Shown here: positions 9,279-16,877 of the stretch, piece by piece
How positions within the stretch are numbered: the stretch's first letter is position 1
Layout of the letters: the number at the start of each line of letters is the position of its first letter
From: Kordia algicida OT-1
GTDB taxonomy: Bacteria > Bacteroidota > Bacteroidia > Flavobacteriales > Flavobacteriaceae
Assembly (NCBI RefSeq): GCF_000154725.1
Contig: NZ_DS544873.1
Location: 2,251,537 to 2,315,536, forward strand
DNA: 64,000 nucleotides
Reading direction: 5' to 3'
Position numbers and translations under genes: made by a program
The notes under the pieces: generated by a model
The model's input: the letters and a program-made list of their open reading frames with translations, nothing else
The model's database searches: none
Told to the model about the DNA's origin: nothing

Positions 9279-11030
9279 ATGAAGAAATTATTCATCTTAC
9301 TTTTTTTTGTTCAAGTTGCGTTTTCTCAAACACAGAATGCTGCTGGTAAAAAAACGGTTATTAAAATCGTTTACGGTGGAAACTTGAACGTAAACGAGAA
9401 TAAATTTCCTGGCGCAAAAATCTTCTCTAAAACAGAAACAGGACAGGTTCGTTTTGAACATGAAGGAATGGATTTATGGTGCGATAGAGCTGTGTTGTTT
9501 CAAGATCGAAATTGGGTAAAAGCTTATGGAAATGTTTTCATTCAGCAAGGTGATTCTGTAGAAATGTCAAGTGAATATATTGAATATGATGGAGATACAA
9601 AATTAGCCGTTTCCAAACGAAATGTTCGATTGCAAAACACTGATATGACCTTGACAACAGATACGTTGTACTTTGACAGAAACGTGCAAGAAGCTTATTT
9701 TAATACAAAAGGAATTGTAAAAGATAGCGCAACAACCTTGACGAGTATTGAAGGACGTTATTTTATGCAAAAAAACAAATATCAGTTCTTAAAAGATGTC
9801 AATATTAACAATCCAGAATACACCGTAAATTCTGCACAACTCGATTATTATACTGATTCCAAACATGCATATATGTATGGACCATCTACAATTAAAGGTG
9901 AAGAATATACCATCTATTGTGAACGCGGGTTTTATAATACAGTGACCGAAAAAGGATACTTTGTCAAAAAATCGCGCATTGATTACGACAACCGAATTAT
10001 TAATGGTGATAGTTTGTATTTTGAAAAAAATACCGAATTCGCCTCAGCGACCAACAATATAAAAATTACAGATACTATAAATAATATGATCTTAAAAGGT
10101 CATTATGGCGAAGTATACAAAGCAAAAGATTCTGCCTTTATTACCAAACGCGCCGTTGCGATTAGTTTGGTGGAAACAGATTCTATGTATATTCATGGAG
10201 ATCGCTTATTAGTGACTGGACCTGCGAAAAATAGGGTGATTCGCGCATATAAGAATGTAAAGTTTTTTAAAACGGATATGAGCGGAAAGTGTGATTCGTT
10301 GTTTGCTGATAATAATTCGGGAATTACAAAAATGTTGCGAAATCCAATTATGTGGAATGGCGAAAGTCAAATGACAGGCGACACCATTTTCCTGATATCA
10401 AACGTAAAAACTGAAAAACTCGATTCTTTAAAAGTCATCAATAATGCTTTTATTGTGCAAAAAGATACGTTGAGCGACGATGGCTATAATCAAGTAAAAG
10501 GCTTGAATTTGTATGGACAGTTTGAAGAAAATGAACTTCGTGAAGTTGACGTGGTAAAAAATACCGAAGTCGTCTATTATATGTATAATGATAAAAATGA
10601 ATTTATCGGAATTGATAAAACGATTTGTAGCGCCATCAATCTTACGATAAACGAGAATCAAATAGAAGATATTACCTTTTTTACACGACCAGATGGCGTC
10701 ATTTATCCGGATAAAGATTTACCTAAAAACGCTCGAAAACTACGCGGATTTATTTGGCGTGGTGATGAACGTATGTTTTCTAAAGATGATATTTTTGATG
10801 AAGATGACAATAATTTGGTATTGCCAGTAATTCGTGGTATCAACAATGCAATGGATCCTTTAGAAGAAGAAAAAGATCCTGACGAAGAAATTTTTAAATC
10901 TACCATAAACACAGTTCCCCCAAAAAAGGACAAGAAGAAGTTTTTAGAAGATAAAAAGAAAAAAGCCAACGAAAAGAAGAAATTAGTTGTGCAACCGCAA
11001 GACACAAAAAAGAAGTCTAAAGAAGAATAG
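9279..11030 (+). CDS. OstA-like protein (LptA/OstA family)
   Basis: A 583-residue exported protein with a signal peptide (MKKLFILLFFVQVAFS) followed by repeated beta-rich segments of the OstA type, the fold that bridges lipopolysaccharide across the periplasm in LptA and LptD. This long stand-alone form is common in Bacteroidota. The C-terminus (last 60 residues) is a lysine/glutamate-rich, probably disordered tail. I chose the ATG at 9279, which begins a proper signal peptide, over an in-frame TTG 30 bases upstream. A role in lipopolysaccharide transport is family inference. The gene stands alone and ends at a strong terminator. Confidence 0.85.
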   Translation: MKKLFILLFFVQVAFSQTQNAAGKKTVIKIVYGGNLNVNENKFPGAKIFSKTETGQVRFEHEGMDLWCDRAVLFQDRNWVKAYGNVFIQQGDSVEMSSEYIEYDGDTKLAVSKRNVRLQNTDMTLTTDTLYFDRNVQEAYFNTKGIVKDSATTLTSIEGRYFMQKNKYQFLKDVNINNPEYTVNSAQLDYYTDSKHAYMYGPSTIKGEEYTIYCERGFYNTVTEKGYFVKKSRIDYDNRIINGDSLYFEKNTEFASATNNIKITDTINNMILKGHYGEVYKAKDSAFITKRAVAISLVETDSMYIHGDRLLVTGPAKNRVIRAYKNVKFFKTDMSGKCDSLFADNNSGITKMLRNPIMWNGESQMTGDTIFLISNVKTEKLDSLKVINNAFIVQKDTLSDDGYNQVKGLNLYGQFEENELREVDVVKNTEVVYYMYNDKNEFIGIDKTICSAINLTINENQIEDITFFTRPDGVIYPDKDLPKNARKLRGFIWRGDERMFSKDDIFDEDDNNLVLPVIRGINNAMDPLEEEKDPDEEIFKSTINTVPPKKDKKKFLEDKKKKANEKKKLVVQPQDTKKKSKEE

Positions 11031-11071
11031 AATTTTCTGTTTCATATTTTTTAAAACTAAATACTACGCAT

Positions 11072-11115
11072 AAAAAAAGAGGATAACTTTAATGAAGATG
11101 TTACCCTCTTTTTTT
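11072..11115 (+). terminator. Intrinsic terminator after the OstA-like gene
   Basis: AAAAAAAGAGGATAAC pairs with GTTACCCTCTTTTTTT (one mismatch) around a short loop, ending in a T-run. It closes the OstA-like gene; its A-rich left arm would allow termination of leftward transcripts too. Confidence 0.85.
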
Positions 11116-11316
11116 CACTAACCAACCAAAACTTAATTATTCTTATTTGTGTATTATTTGTTATTTAATAACTGGTAATTATTTTCCTTTTGTTTACAAT
11201 ACAAATATCCGACAGAATCGATAATTACGTCTTACACAATTCCACGATTCTTTTATAGAATTTTATTTCTCATACTTTTTAATAGTTTTTATACTTTGCT
11301 CAAAGCAATCAATAAT

Positions 11317-11381
11317 ACCAATTCTTCTATAAAATGTGATGTATAGATTTAAAATTAGTTACGCTTTATAGTAGAATTGGT
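11317..11381. repeat. Unexplained 17-base inverted repeat in a gene-free stretch
   Basis: ACCAATTCTTCTATAAA (11317-11333) and TTTATAGTAGAATTGGT (11365-11381) are inverted copies with one mismatch, separated by 31 bases. The element lies in the gene-free stretch 11117-11527 between the OstA terminator and the 3' end of the Arc-type gene. There is no T-run after either arm, so it is not a standard terminator. It could be a structured RNA, a regulatory element or a small mobile remnant. Confidence 0.55.
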
Positions 11382-11527
11382 AAAATGCAGGATAATCGTA
11401 GTAGCTTCTTACGTCGAACTCACGTTGTTTAGCAACTTAAAAAAGTTTAAGCCACTTCATTGAGCAATTAAGGTTTTCAATTTGCTTAAAAATACTAGGA
11501 AATATCAAAAAAATATTTTGATGCTTG

Positions 11528-11701
11528 CTATGTTGTATCGTTTGAATTCTTTTTCGGCGCTCTTTTCGCATTTTTTAAACTTTGCATCAACATCCATTCT
11601 ATTTGTCCATTGGTACTACGAAATTCGTCCGCAGCCCATTTTTCAATAGCTTTCAACATGTCTTCATTCATTCGTAATGCAAAGGCTTTCTTTTTTGCCA
11701 T
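11528..11701 (-). CDS. Arc-type ribbon-helix-helix DNA-binding protein
   Basis: A 57-residue protein starting MAKKKAFALRMNEDMLKAIE. The basic, alternating beta strand (KKAFALRM) followed by two helices (MNEDMLKAIEKWAADEF and STNGQIEWMLMQSLKNA) is the ribbon-helix-helix fold of Arc-type repressors; the tail is Lys/Arg-rich. Its start lies two bases after the stop of the DUF1648 gene, so it is last in a run of four small genes led by the SPFH protein. Likely role: autorepressor or regulator of this unit (inference). It is easily missed by gene callers because of its size. Confidence 0.85.
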   Translation of the reverse strand: MAKKKAFALRMNEDMLKAIEKWAADEFRSTNGQIEWMLMQSLKNAKRAPKKNSNDTT

Positions 11702-11703
11702 AG

Positions 11704-12225
11704 TTATTTTTTTGACGTTGCTACTTTTTGATTTTTTGCGACATAGATTACTAGGATTATTGGCATTATTACTCCAAAAGCAATCATCACATATATAAGC
11801 GTATTTCCTGTAGCTGCTGTTTCTCCTAATGCTGATTTTATTACAGTAAAAGCAATATAGCTCATTACTAATAACGTAATTAAATTGACGAATCGCAATA
11901 GACGAGCACTCATTTTATAATTATGTGCAGCATTTTTTTCTGTGATTTCCACCATATAATTATGAATGTGCGGATATTTGGTCAGTATGTGAATTCCAAC
12001 GGCAAGAACTGTTGTAATTCCTAGTAAAAACCAAATGGATGTTTTGCTTCCTGTACCATCAACTTCTCCTGAAAGATTGAAATGTGTTGGTATAATGTCT
12101 GGCATCGACATGTATTTCATGATCGCGTAACACCATAAAATAATTAACACAGTAAGTGTGATAAATTCTAGAATGTAATCTAAAGTTTCTAAGGGAATTT
12201 TGAGTCTTGGTCTATCAGGATGCAT
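11704..12225 (-). CDS. DUF1648 domain-containing membrane protein
   Basis: A 173-residue inner-membrane protein with about four membrane segments. After the first helix comes PDIIPTHFNLSGEVDG, the DUF1648 signature (also at the N-terminus of SdpI-type immunity proteins), probably facing outward. Only the DUF1648 part and three more helices are present, so it is shorter than full SdpI. It is second-to-last in the SPFH, glycine-zipper, DUF1648, Arc series. A relation to protection against membrane-acting peptides is possible from SdpI, but unproven here. Confidence 0.8.
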   Translation of the reverse strand: MHPDRPRLKIPLETLDYILEFITLTVLIILWCYAIMKYMSMPDIIPTHFNLSGEVDGTGSKTSIWFLLGITTVLAVGIHILTKYPHIHNYMVEITEKNAAHNYKMSARLLRFVNLITLLVMSYIAFTVIKSALGETAATGNTLIYVMIAFGVIMPIILVIYVAKNQKVATSKK

Positions 12226-12384
12226 TAGTTATCTATTCTTATTGTGTTCAAAAATTATTTGTAAATAGGTTTCATTTCTGTTGAGGGTATGTAAAACTCA
12301 ACCTTGTTTCTTATGATTGTTTAAAACTTCTTTCAGCTTTTCATCTTTGTTTTGAGTCAAATTTTACTCGAAATATTTTATGGA

Positions 12385-12564
12385 TCAAAGTTCTTTTTCT
12401 TCATTAAAAATAACCAAACTTAATACGACGCCAATAATTGTTCCTATTAATGAACCGATCAATGTTCCCATGGCTACATTTCCAATAACCGCACCAACAG
12501 TAGTGCCAATACTCATTCCGCCAGCTACGCCAATGCCAATTGCTGTAATTTGTTTTGTATTCAT
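12385..12564 (-). CDS. Glycine-zipper-like small membrane protein
   Basis: A 59-residue protein beginning MNTKQITAIGIGVAGG, composed largely of Gly, Ala, Ile and Val with GxxxG-type spacing throughout and a short acidic end (NEEKEL). It should form one or two packed membrane helices. The start codon is one base after the stop of the SPFH gene, which supports co-translation and real expression. No family is recognised with certainty. The opposite strand also has an open frame here, but it has no supporting context. Confidence 0.7.
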   Translation of the reverse strand: MNTKQITAIGIGVAGGMSIGTTVGAVIGNVAMGTLIGSLIGTIIGVVLSLVIFNEEKEL

Positions 12565-12565
12565 C

Positions 12566-13426
12566 TTATTGATTTAATGTTCCTGTGTTAACAACCGGAG
12601 AAGCATCTTTATCACCACAAAGAATTACTAATAAGTTGCTCACCATTGCCGCTTTGCGTTCTTCATCTAAGACTAATAATTCTTTTTTGTTTAATTCGTC
12701 AAGCGCCATTTCCACCATACTTACGGCACCTTTTACAATTTTATGTCTTGCCGCTACAATCGCAGTTGCTTGTTGTCTTTTTAACATCGCACTTGCAATT
12801 TCTTGCGCGTAGGCTAAATACCCAATTCGTGCTTCTAAGACTTGAATTCCAGCAATTGAAAGGCGTTCTTCCAATTCTTTTTCCAATGCTTCACTTACTT
12901 CATTGACACTAGAACGTAAGGTTATATCTTCATCGTGACCTTCGTCTGCAAAGTTATCATACGGATACATGCTAGCTAATTTACGTACCGCAGCATCTGT
13001 TTGTACACGTACAAAATGTTCGTAATTATCCACATCAAAAGCTGCTTTATAGGTGTTGTTTACTTTCCAAACTAAAATGGTACTAATCATAATTGGATTT
13101 CCAAGTTTGTCATTCACTTTCAAACGTTCACTATCAAAGTTACTAGCGCGTAATGAAATTTTCTTTTTTGTGTAAAACGGATTTACCCAATAGAAACCAT
13201 TCTGCTTTACAGTACCAACATATTTTCCAAATAAAAGAAGTACGCGTGAATTATTAGGATTTACCATAATAAATCCGATAGCAAGTACAAGCGCAATTAC
13301 AATTCCAGGAATAAATACTGGATTTTCCATAGCAATCATGGCGATGATACTTCCAAAAAATAGGATTAAAAATATAAATAGCATCAAATAACCGTTTGCA
13401 GGCACGATAATTTTCTCTTCTTTCAT
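12566..13426 (-). CDS. SPFH/Band 7 domain-containing membrane protein
   Basis: A 286-residue protein with two N-terminal membrane helices (about 13-60) followed by an SPFH/Band 7 domain (NSRVLLLFGKYVGTVKQNG onward) and an Ala-rich helical part (AQEIASAMLKRQQATAIVAA). SPFH proteins form large ring or cage scaffolds in membranes and often bind proteases or nucleoid and membrane partners. It is first in a minus-strand run with a glycine-zipper peptide, a DUF1648 protein and an Arc-type repressor. The promoter should lie in the 250 bases upstream, which hold no gene. Confidence 0.85.
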   Translation of the reverse strand: MKEEKIIVPANGYLMLFIFLILFFGSIIAMIAMENPVFIPGIVIALVLAIGFIMVNPNNSRVLLLFGKYVGTVKQNGFYWVNPFYTKKKISLRASNFDSERLKVNDKLGNPIMISTILVWKVNNTYKAAFDVDNYEHFVRVQTDAAVRKLASMYPYDNFADEGHDEDITLRSSVNEVSEALEKELEERLSIAGIQVLEARIGYLAYAQEIASAMLKRQQATAIVAARHKIVKGAVSMVEMALDELNKKELLVLDEERKAAMVSNLLVILCGDKDASPVVNTGTLNQ

Positions 13427-13679
13427 AATGTATGTTTTAGATTGATATTAAAATGATATCATAAATATATAAAATTAAAGTGATATTTTCCAAATAGTTA
13501 TATGAAATATTTTTAGAACATGTTTTCTAAAGGCGCTTATATCAGGAGTTTTCGAAGAAAAAACAAGTTTGGCACGCCGTTTGTTTATATAATAATGTAA
13601 CACTGCAATGACATTTAGCAAAGCTGGTTACTTTCTAAAGAGAGCAGTGTATATTTTTTTTGGTTGGTTAGTTTTAAAG

Positions 13680-13706
13680 AAGCATCTTTCGAGATGCTTT
13701 TTTTTT
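13680..13706. terminator. Intrinsic terminator with UUCG loop
   Basis: AAGCATCT and AGATGCTT form a perfect eight-base stem closed by a TTCG tetraloop and followed on the plus strand by eight T residues. The T-run reaches into the alkB stop codon. No plus-strand gene ends immediately upstream, so the transcript it would terminate on that strand is not known; the 240 bases to the left hold no visible gene. Confidence 0.75.
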
Positions 13707-14307
13707 ATGGAATAATGCGAAATGTAATGTTGATACGACCGTGGAGTTGTTTTGCCGTTTTCGGAATTTGATGCAACCATTTGTGTTGTGTTTCTCCTTT
13801 CATCAATAAAAGACTTCCGTGTTGTAGTGCTATTTTGTGTTTGAGTGTTTTGTCGGTGCGATGTTTGAGATGAAAAAATCGTTCTTGTCCAAAACTCAAC
13901 GAAGCTATGATTGGATTTTTGCCCAATTCTTTTTCATTGTCGGCATGCCAACCGTTACTATCTTTTCCGTCTCGATAGTAGTTTAATAATAATGTTGTAA
14001 AATCTGTTTGGCATACTATATCAACTTTATTCTTTAAGCTCTTTAATGTTTCCGTGAGCGGAAGCGGCGTCATTTTTATGTTGGAATAACTGTATGATTT
14101 CTGATTGGTTCCGTACAAAGCTGTCAATCGTGGTTGTGCATACACTTTGCCAAAAACTTTGATATCGTCTTGTTGCCAAGGTGTTTCATTCAGTAAGGTT
14201 TCAAAAATACAAGTTGCTTCTGACGCTTTTATAAATTTTGGAAAATACGTAATATCTGCATCAGGTAAATGCAATGGAAATCCTTGTATTTGTTGATTAT
14301 TCTGCAC
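13705..14307 (-). CDS. alkB: AlkB family 2-oxoglutarate/Fe(II) dioxygenase
   Basis: Oxidative demethylase for alkylated bases in DNA or RNA. With a GTG start at 14307 the protein has 200 residues; the iron ligands are H121 and D123 (WHADNE) and H179 (KWLHQIP), and R191/R197 of GRINITFR bind 2-oxoglutarate. The LLNYYRDG segment that precedes the HxD motif is also typical. An ATG at 14385 in frame would add 26 residues but overlaps the upstream gene by 89 bases; the GTG start gives an 11-base overlap and fits the family N-terminus better. Start choice is uncertain, function is not. Confidence 0.85.
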   Translation of the reverse strand: MQNNQQIQGFPLHLPDADITYFPKFIKASEATCIFETLLNETPWQQDDIKVFGKVYAQPRLTALYGTNQKSYSYSNIKMTPLPLTETLKSLKNKVDIVCQTDFTTLLLNYYRDGKDSNGWHADNEKELGKNPIIASLSFGQERFFHLKHRTDKTLKHKIALQHGSLLLMKGETQHKWLHQIPKTAKQLHGRINITFRIIP

Positions 14308-15484
14308 TTTTAAAAATGTTTTTATATGCTTCTGATGCTGTGAAATCTTTGTAGTCTTGCAAGTCAAAAGTAAGTCCTTCTTCACTGATTACAAAGCGTT
14401 TATTCATGGTTGTGATTACTTTTAGTGCTTCTTCTGTTTTGTCTTGTTGCAACAAATTAAAGAGTTTGTAAAAATATGCATCAAAAAAGTTTGGATCTTG
14501 CTTAATTACTAAATCGTAATGTTGCGTTGCTTCTTTAAAATTTGATTTAGCATTATAAACTAAGCCTTTGTATAGATCAAAAATAGAATCTTCACCAACA
14601 TATTTTTTTAAGTTTTCAATGGCTGTATTCAATTCATCAGGACTTCCAAAGACAAGTGTTTCTTGAAATTTTAAATATGCATGCAAACCTTTGTCATTAG
14701 GTTTTTGTTTTTTTATATAATTAATTACTTCCAAAAATTTGTCAGCATCATAATTTCCAGCAACATTGAGTAACATTTGTGGGTAAAGTGCATTTTTTCT
14801 TTCGTCGGGAATATAAATCAATACATTATACGCTTTTTCGTAGTTCTCTGATGCTACATAAGCGTCAATTTGTTCTTTAAGTTGTATATATGCGAGAAAA
14901 GATTGCTCATTGTTAATGGCTTGATAATACATTTCGGAAGCCACTTCTGAGAATGATATTCCTGCAAAAAACACGTACATATCTGTAATGATGATTTTAT
15001 CTTTTTTGATGCCGAGTGTAAAATCCATGAAATTTACTAAATCAGCACGATACAATCTGAAAACGACATGCGGAACACCATCTTTTTTGTAGAATTTATT
15101 GAATTTAAAGTCGTTCGGATCTGCCAATTGTTGACTTATCATATTACCAATATCAAAGTAAGGTTTGATCGTTTTTATCGCGAGTCGTTTGTGAGCACTT
15201 TTGCTTAAGTCATCCGCAGAAAAATTAAAAAAAGAAGGTAAATGAATATGTTCATTAAAATTTTGTGGGTTTTCTATGTGAATTGATTTTTCTAGTTTTT
15301 TAGCAAAGTCAATATAAGTTTCCTCTGAAAATTGATTGTAAAATGCTGTGATTTCAGCCGTTTTTTGCGATTTTTTATACTGTTTTCCAAAGTAGACTGC
15401 AGCAACTAACACAATTCCTACAATAATAATTGTTAAGATTTTTTTCCAAAATTGATCTTTACTTATTTCTGTATTTTCGTTCAT
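14297..15484 (-). CDS. Membrane-anchored protein with TPR-like repeats
   Basis: A 395-residue protein with one N-terminal membrane helix (about 14-34) and a large soluble part. Helical repeats of tetratricopeptide type are seen from about residue 200 on (for example DSIFDLYKGLVYNAKSNFKE and DPNFFDAYFYKLFNLLQQDK). The region between 40 and 190 is not recognised. TPR parts usually hold protein partners; no enzymatic motif is visible. The gene overlaps alkB by 11 bases and is divergent from the VanX-like dipeptidase gene, with only 26 bases between the start codons. Confidence 0.75.
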   Translation of the reverse strand: MNENTEISKDQFWKKILTIIIVGIVLVAAVYFGKQYKKSQKTAEITAFYNQFSEETYIDFAKKLEKSIHIENPQNFNEHIHLPSFFNFSADDLSKSAHKRLAIKTIKPYFDIGNMISQQLADPNDFKFNKFYKKDGVPHVVFRLYRADLVNFMDFTLGIKKDKIIITDMYVFFAGISFSEVASEMYYQAINNEQSFLAYIQLKEQIDAYVASENYEKAYNVLIYIPDERKNALYPQMLLNVAGNYDADKFLEVINYIKKQKPNDKGLHAYLKFQETLVFGSPDELNTAIENLKKYVGEDSIFDLYKGLVYNAKSNFKEATQHYDLVIKQDPNFFDAYFYKLFNLLQQDKTEEALKVITTMNKRFVISEEGLTFDLQDYKDFTASEAYKNIFKSAE

Positions 15485-15510
15485 CTGGTTTTAATGCGTA
15501 TGTTTGTATC

Positions 15511-16188
15511 ATGATGCTAAAGTCAATAAATATACTATTAATTCTTGTAAATCTATTTGCGGTACAATCAAGCTCACAATTGCCCAAAGGGTTTGTGTAC
15601 GTAACCGATTATGTGCCAGATATTACACTCGAACTCCGCTATTTTTGCTCTGATAATTTTATCGGAACTCATATTGATGGTTACGAAGCCGAAAAGTGTA
15701 TTTTGTCATTACAGGCAGCAAAAGCTTTACAGAAAGTGCAATCGGAATTAAAAAAACAAAACTTAGGAATCAAGGTGTTTGATGCGTACCGACCGCAACG
15801 TGCTGTAGATCATTTTCGTCGATGGGCACGAGATATAAACGATACGTTGATGAAGCAAGAATATTATCCTGATGTGGCTAAAAAAGATTTATTTCGATTG
15901 CAATACATTGCTACACAATCGCGTCACAGTAGTGGAAGTACCGTTGATCTTACCATTATCAATTTAAAAACAAAGAAAGAATTAGACATGGGAAGTTCGT
16001 ATGATTTTTTCGGAAAAATATCTTGGGTTTCTTATCAAAATTTAAGTAAAAAGCAATTGCAAAATCGTAAATTATTACAAGAAGTAATGCTCAAAAATGG
16101 TTTTAGAAACTATCCAAAAGAATGGTGGCATTTTACGTTACGCGGCGAACCTTACAGAAATCAGTACTTTGATTTTCCTGTACGATAA
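15511..16188 (+). CDS. D-Ala-D-Ala dipeptidase, M15 family (VanX/DdpX-like)
   Basis: An exported 225-residue zinc dipeptidase. A signal peptide covers about the first 23 residues. The zinc motif SRHSSGSTVDL provides His and Asp ligands, EWWHF provides the catalytic Glu and the last His, and DAYRPQRA contains the conserved Arg. DdpX/VanX enzymes hydrolyse D-Ala-D-Ala, so a role in peptidoglycan fragment recycling is likely; no vancomycin-resistance genes are nearby. An earlier in-frame start at 15430 would overlap the divergent gene and precede the signal peptide, so ATG 15511 was chosen. Confidence 0.88.
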   Translation: MMLKSINILLILVNLFAVQSSSQLPKGFVYVTDYVPDITLELRYFCSDNFIGTHIDGYEAEKCILSLQAAKALQKVQSELKKQNLGIKVFDAYRPQRAVDHFRRWARDINDTLMKQEYYPDVAKKDLFRLQYIATQSRHSSGSTVDLTIINLKTKKELDMGSSYDFFGKISWVSYQNLSKKQLQNRKLLQEVMLKNGFRNYPKEWWHFTLRGEPYRNQYFDFPVR

Positions 16189-16189
16189 A

Positions 16190-16205
16190 TAATTTTTGTA
16201 ACTTA
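16190..16205 (+). promoter_or_regulatory. Putative promoter box for the 29-residue peptide gene
   Basis: TAATTTTTGTAACTTA matches 14 of 16 bases with a segment at 40825-40840 that lies at a similar distance before another GG-peptide gene (ATG 32 or 24 bases downstream of the box end). The left part resembles the TAnnTTTG box of Bacteroidota promoters with one extra T. No clear upstream TTG element was found. Confidence 0.4.
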
Positions 16206-16237
16206 ATTGTTTTGTTAAACATTAAAAACGAAAAATT

Positions 16238-16327
16238 ATGTTAGAAAATCTATCACAGTACCAAACTACTGATTCAGCATCTGTACAAGGTGGCACTTCG
16301 GCTACAGAATATATTATTCTTTTGTAA
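16238..16327 (+). CDS. Short peptide with GG motif (possible precursor)
   Basis: A 29-residue open frame, MLENLSQYQTTDSASVQGG followed by ten residues ending EYIILL. It has a double-glycine site (VQGG) at 18-19 and lacks Cys. It lies between the dipeptidase gene and a strong UUCG-loop terminator whose 29 bases are identical to the one following the GG-leader peptide at 40865. This context, and a promoter-like segment shared with that gene, argue that it is expressed. It could be a minimal secreted peptide, a decayed precursor or a signal peptide. Function is unknown. Confidence 0.5.
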   Translation: MLENLSQYQTTDSASVQGGTSATEYIILL

Positions 16328-16351
16328 ATCGCTTCATGCCTAAAAACGTAT

Positions 16352-16378
16352 AAAAGCAAACTTCGGTTTGCTTTTTTT
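16352..16378 (+). terminator. Intrinsic terminator after the 29-residue peptide gene
   Basis: AAAAGCAAAC and GTTTGCTTTT form a ten-base stem closed by TTCG and continued by a T-run. The 29 bases from AAAGCAAAC to TTTATG are identical to those at 41037-41065, which follow another GG-peptide gene. Confidence 0.9.
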
Positions 16379-16394
16379 ATGATGTATCAAATTG

Positions 16395-16409
16395 TACGGT
16401 GTTCCCGTA
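16395..16409 (+). promoter_or_regulatory. TACGG-N5-CCGTA hairpin upstream of GG-leader peptide
   Basis: TACGGTGTTCCCGTA is an inverted repeat of five-base arms and five-base loop. It ends 56 bases before the ATG of the lanthipeptide-like precursor. An almost identical site, TACGGTTTTCCCGTA, ends 53 bases before the ATG of the second such gene at 40865. Position and symmetry suggest the binding site of a dimeric activator or repressor shared by the peptide genes. I do not recognise the regulator. Confidence 0.55.
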
Positions 16410-16465
16410 GTACTAAAAGTGGTTTTAATTGTAATTTAATCAATTATAAATCAAAACTTTTAACC

Positions 16466-16609
16466 ATGAAAAAAAAGAATCTTAGAAATCTTAAATTAGT
16501 TAAAGAGAATATTTCAAAACTTGAAGTCAAAGAAATCGATAAAGTCAAAGGTGGTTCGGGCGGACCATATACAGGTTGTAATACTTGGTTTGATTGCTGG
16601 CTGCACTAA
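16466..16609 (+). CDS. GG-leader natural-product precursor (class I lanthipeptide-like)
   Basis: A 47-residue peptide. The leader MKKKNLRNLKLVKENISKLE is the conserved Bacteroidota leader (basic start, NLKL, then a short acidic helix), and cleavage is expected after KVKGG at residues 29-30. The core SGGPYTGCNTWFDCWLH has two Cys and two Thr, enough for lanthionine-type rings, plus aromatic residues. No dehydratase, cyclase or peptidase-exporter gene is in the window, so modification must be encoded elsewhere or not occur. Upstream lies the TACGG-N5-CCGTA site, downstream the inverted repeat at 16624-16734. Confidence 0.8.
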   Translation: MKKKNLRNLKLVKENISKLEVKEIDKVKGGSGGPYTGCNTWFDCWLH

Positions 16610-16623
16610 ATAATTATAAGCGA

Positions 16624-16740
16624 CTGTCTGAAAAATTGAATTTTGTCAAACTGAACTCTTGTACTAAACTTGAGTCAGTACGATTCGGTTTTGAATCATG
16701 TCCAGAATGACACTTTCTGTTATTTTTCAGACAGCCTCTT
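16624..16740 (+). repeat. Inverted-repeat element ending in a T-run
   Basis: CTGTCTGAAAAAT (16624-16636) and ATTTTTCAGACAG (16722-16734) are perfect 13-base inverted copies bounding 111 bases, followed by CCTC and a long T-run. The interior holds partially symmetrical bases, including TGTCAAACTGAAC, that resemble dispersed flavobacterial intergenic repeats. The right end can end transcription of the GG-leader gene. It may be a non-autonomous repeat that has taken the role of a terminator. Confidence 0.6.
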
Positions 16741-16877
16741 TTTTTTTAAAAATGATAGCACAAGGTTTTCCTATAATTTCTTCAAAATGGATAAATCGTA
16801 GTATGCTACATTTTCAAACCTTTACCAACATACCAACGACCTTCACATTAAGTAAAGTCGAAATAAAGAGCGTTTCA

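Noticed and set aside
12380..12577. A plus-strand 65-codon open frame opposite the glycine-zipper gene
   Set aside because: It mirrors the Gly/Ala/Ile codons of the minus-strand gene, which has correct spacing to the SPFH gene.
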